Position numbers and translations under genes: made by a program. Below are positions 5,438 to 5,710 of a DNA stretch of 5,710 nt, one piece after another (within the stretch, counting starts at the first letter, position 1; every line of letters starts with the position of its first letter). The stretch comes from Hyphomicrobiales bacterium (GTDB lineage Bacteria > Pseudomonadota > Alphaproteobacteria > Rhizobiales > Beijerinckiaceae), in assembly GCA_947374125.1 (NCBI GenBank), contig CANCAR010000179.1:1-5710 (forward strand), in the 5' to 3' direction. The notes beneath the pieces were generated by a model. It did not search any database, was not told where the DNA came from, and was given only the letters and a program-made list of their open reading frames with translations.

Positions 5438-5710
5438 TCATATCGCGGTTGACTCCTCTGCCTTGGCGCGGGCAGCCAACATGCCCTGATATTTAGCGCG
5501 GAATTCGGGACGATCTTTTGGCGTGTCTTCCCAGACACCAGAAGCGTGGCCGGTACCGACGCCCTCGAAGAAATCCTTCATCGTATCGAAGCGCTCTTTG
5601 TTGGCGATCGCCGCGTTGATGACTTGGGCCAACGAGCCTGCACCAGCCGGACCCATGAGAGGACGCGCCGAAATCAGATTGGTGAAGTAAAGCGAAGGAA
5701 CTGCCAACTG
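5438..5710 (-). CDS. bchY: Chlorophyllide a oxidoreductase subunit Y, C-terminal part
   Basis: This is the 3' end of bchY, truncated by the right edge of the window; the first readable codon is at 5710-5708. Ninety residues are visible, beginning QLAVPSLYFTNLISARPLMG and continuing with GPAGAGSLAQVI and a long helical tail ending in AEESTAI, then TGA at 5440-5438. This tail is typical of BchY, the partner of BchZ in the catalytic component of chlorophyllide a oxidoreductase. The cysteine ligands of the shared [4Fe-4S] cluster lie in the N-terminal part outside the window. A TTG codon at 5707 is in frame, but it is an internal Leu, not a start. The order bchY-bchZ-puf is the standard superoperon arrangement. 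Confidence 0.93.
   Translation of the reverse strand, partial: QLAVPSLYFTNLISARPLMGPAGAGSLAQVINAAIANKERFDTMKDFFEGVGTGHASGVWEDTPKDRPEFRAKYQGMLAARAKAEESTAI

Noticed and set aside
5407..5538. An N-terminal extension of bchZ by 44 codons.
   Set aside because: The extra residues overlap bchY in another frame and have no BchZ-like pattern. The ATG at 5406 has a good ribosome-binding site and gives the family-typical N-terminus.

Overview
The window is the distal part of a photosynthesis gene cluster from a purple (anoxygenic phototrophic) proteobacterium. The proteins look alphaproteobacterial, but the exact lineage cannot be fixed by reading alone. Seven genes run right to left on the minus strand: the 3' end of bchY, then bchZ, a probable pufQ, pufB, pufA, pufL, pufM and pufC. 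This is the classic bchYZ-puf superoperon layout. It closes with a clear intrinsic terminator just after pufC. At the far left edge, a convergent plus-strand gene ends. Its last 31 residues resemble the C-terminus of a type 2 isopentenyl-diphosphate isomerase, which would fit the isoprenoid supply of a photosynthesis cluster.

Layout: 1-98 holds the 3' end of the convergent gene (plus). 117-147 is the terminator of the puf operon (minus). 173-1198 is pufC (tetraheme cytochrome). 1214-2188 is pufM and 2204-3028 is pufL (reaction-centre core). 3029-3138 is an intercistronic spacer with a strong stem-loop. 3139-3318 is pufA and 3332-3556 is pufB (LH1 antenna polypeptides). 3557-3695 is a structured leader-like spacer with two perfect hairpins. 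3696-3908 is a probable pufQ. 3964-5406 is bchZ. 5438-5710 is the C-terminal part of bchY. Spacing is tight: 15 nt between pufM and pufC, 15 nt between pufL and pufM with the start preferred here, 13 nt between pufB and pufA, and 31 nt between bchY and bchZ. Visible Shine-Dalgarno sequences support one polycistronic unit.

How the genes work together: BchY and BchZ form the catalytic component of chlorophyllide a oxidoreductase, a committed step towards bacteriochlorophyll a. PufB and PufA bind that pigment in the LH1 ring. PufL and PufM form the type II reaction centre. PufC re-reduces the oxidised special pair from the periplasm. The stem-loops flanking pufBA lie where segmental mRNA decay is known to set the LH1:reaction-centre ratio in Rhodobacter.

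I found no unknown system, mobile element, CRISPR array or RNA gene. The points most worth a second look are: a swapped acid/amide pair at the QB site (Asn at L213, Asp at M44); a C-terminal extension of about 24 residues on the LH1 beta polypeptide; the hairpins around pufBA; and the weakly conserved pufQ candidate.
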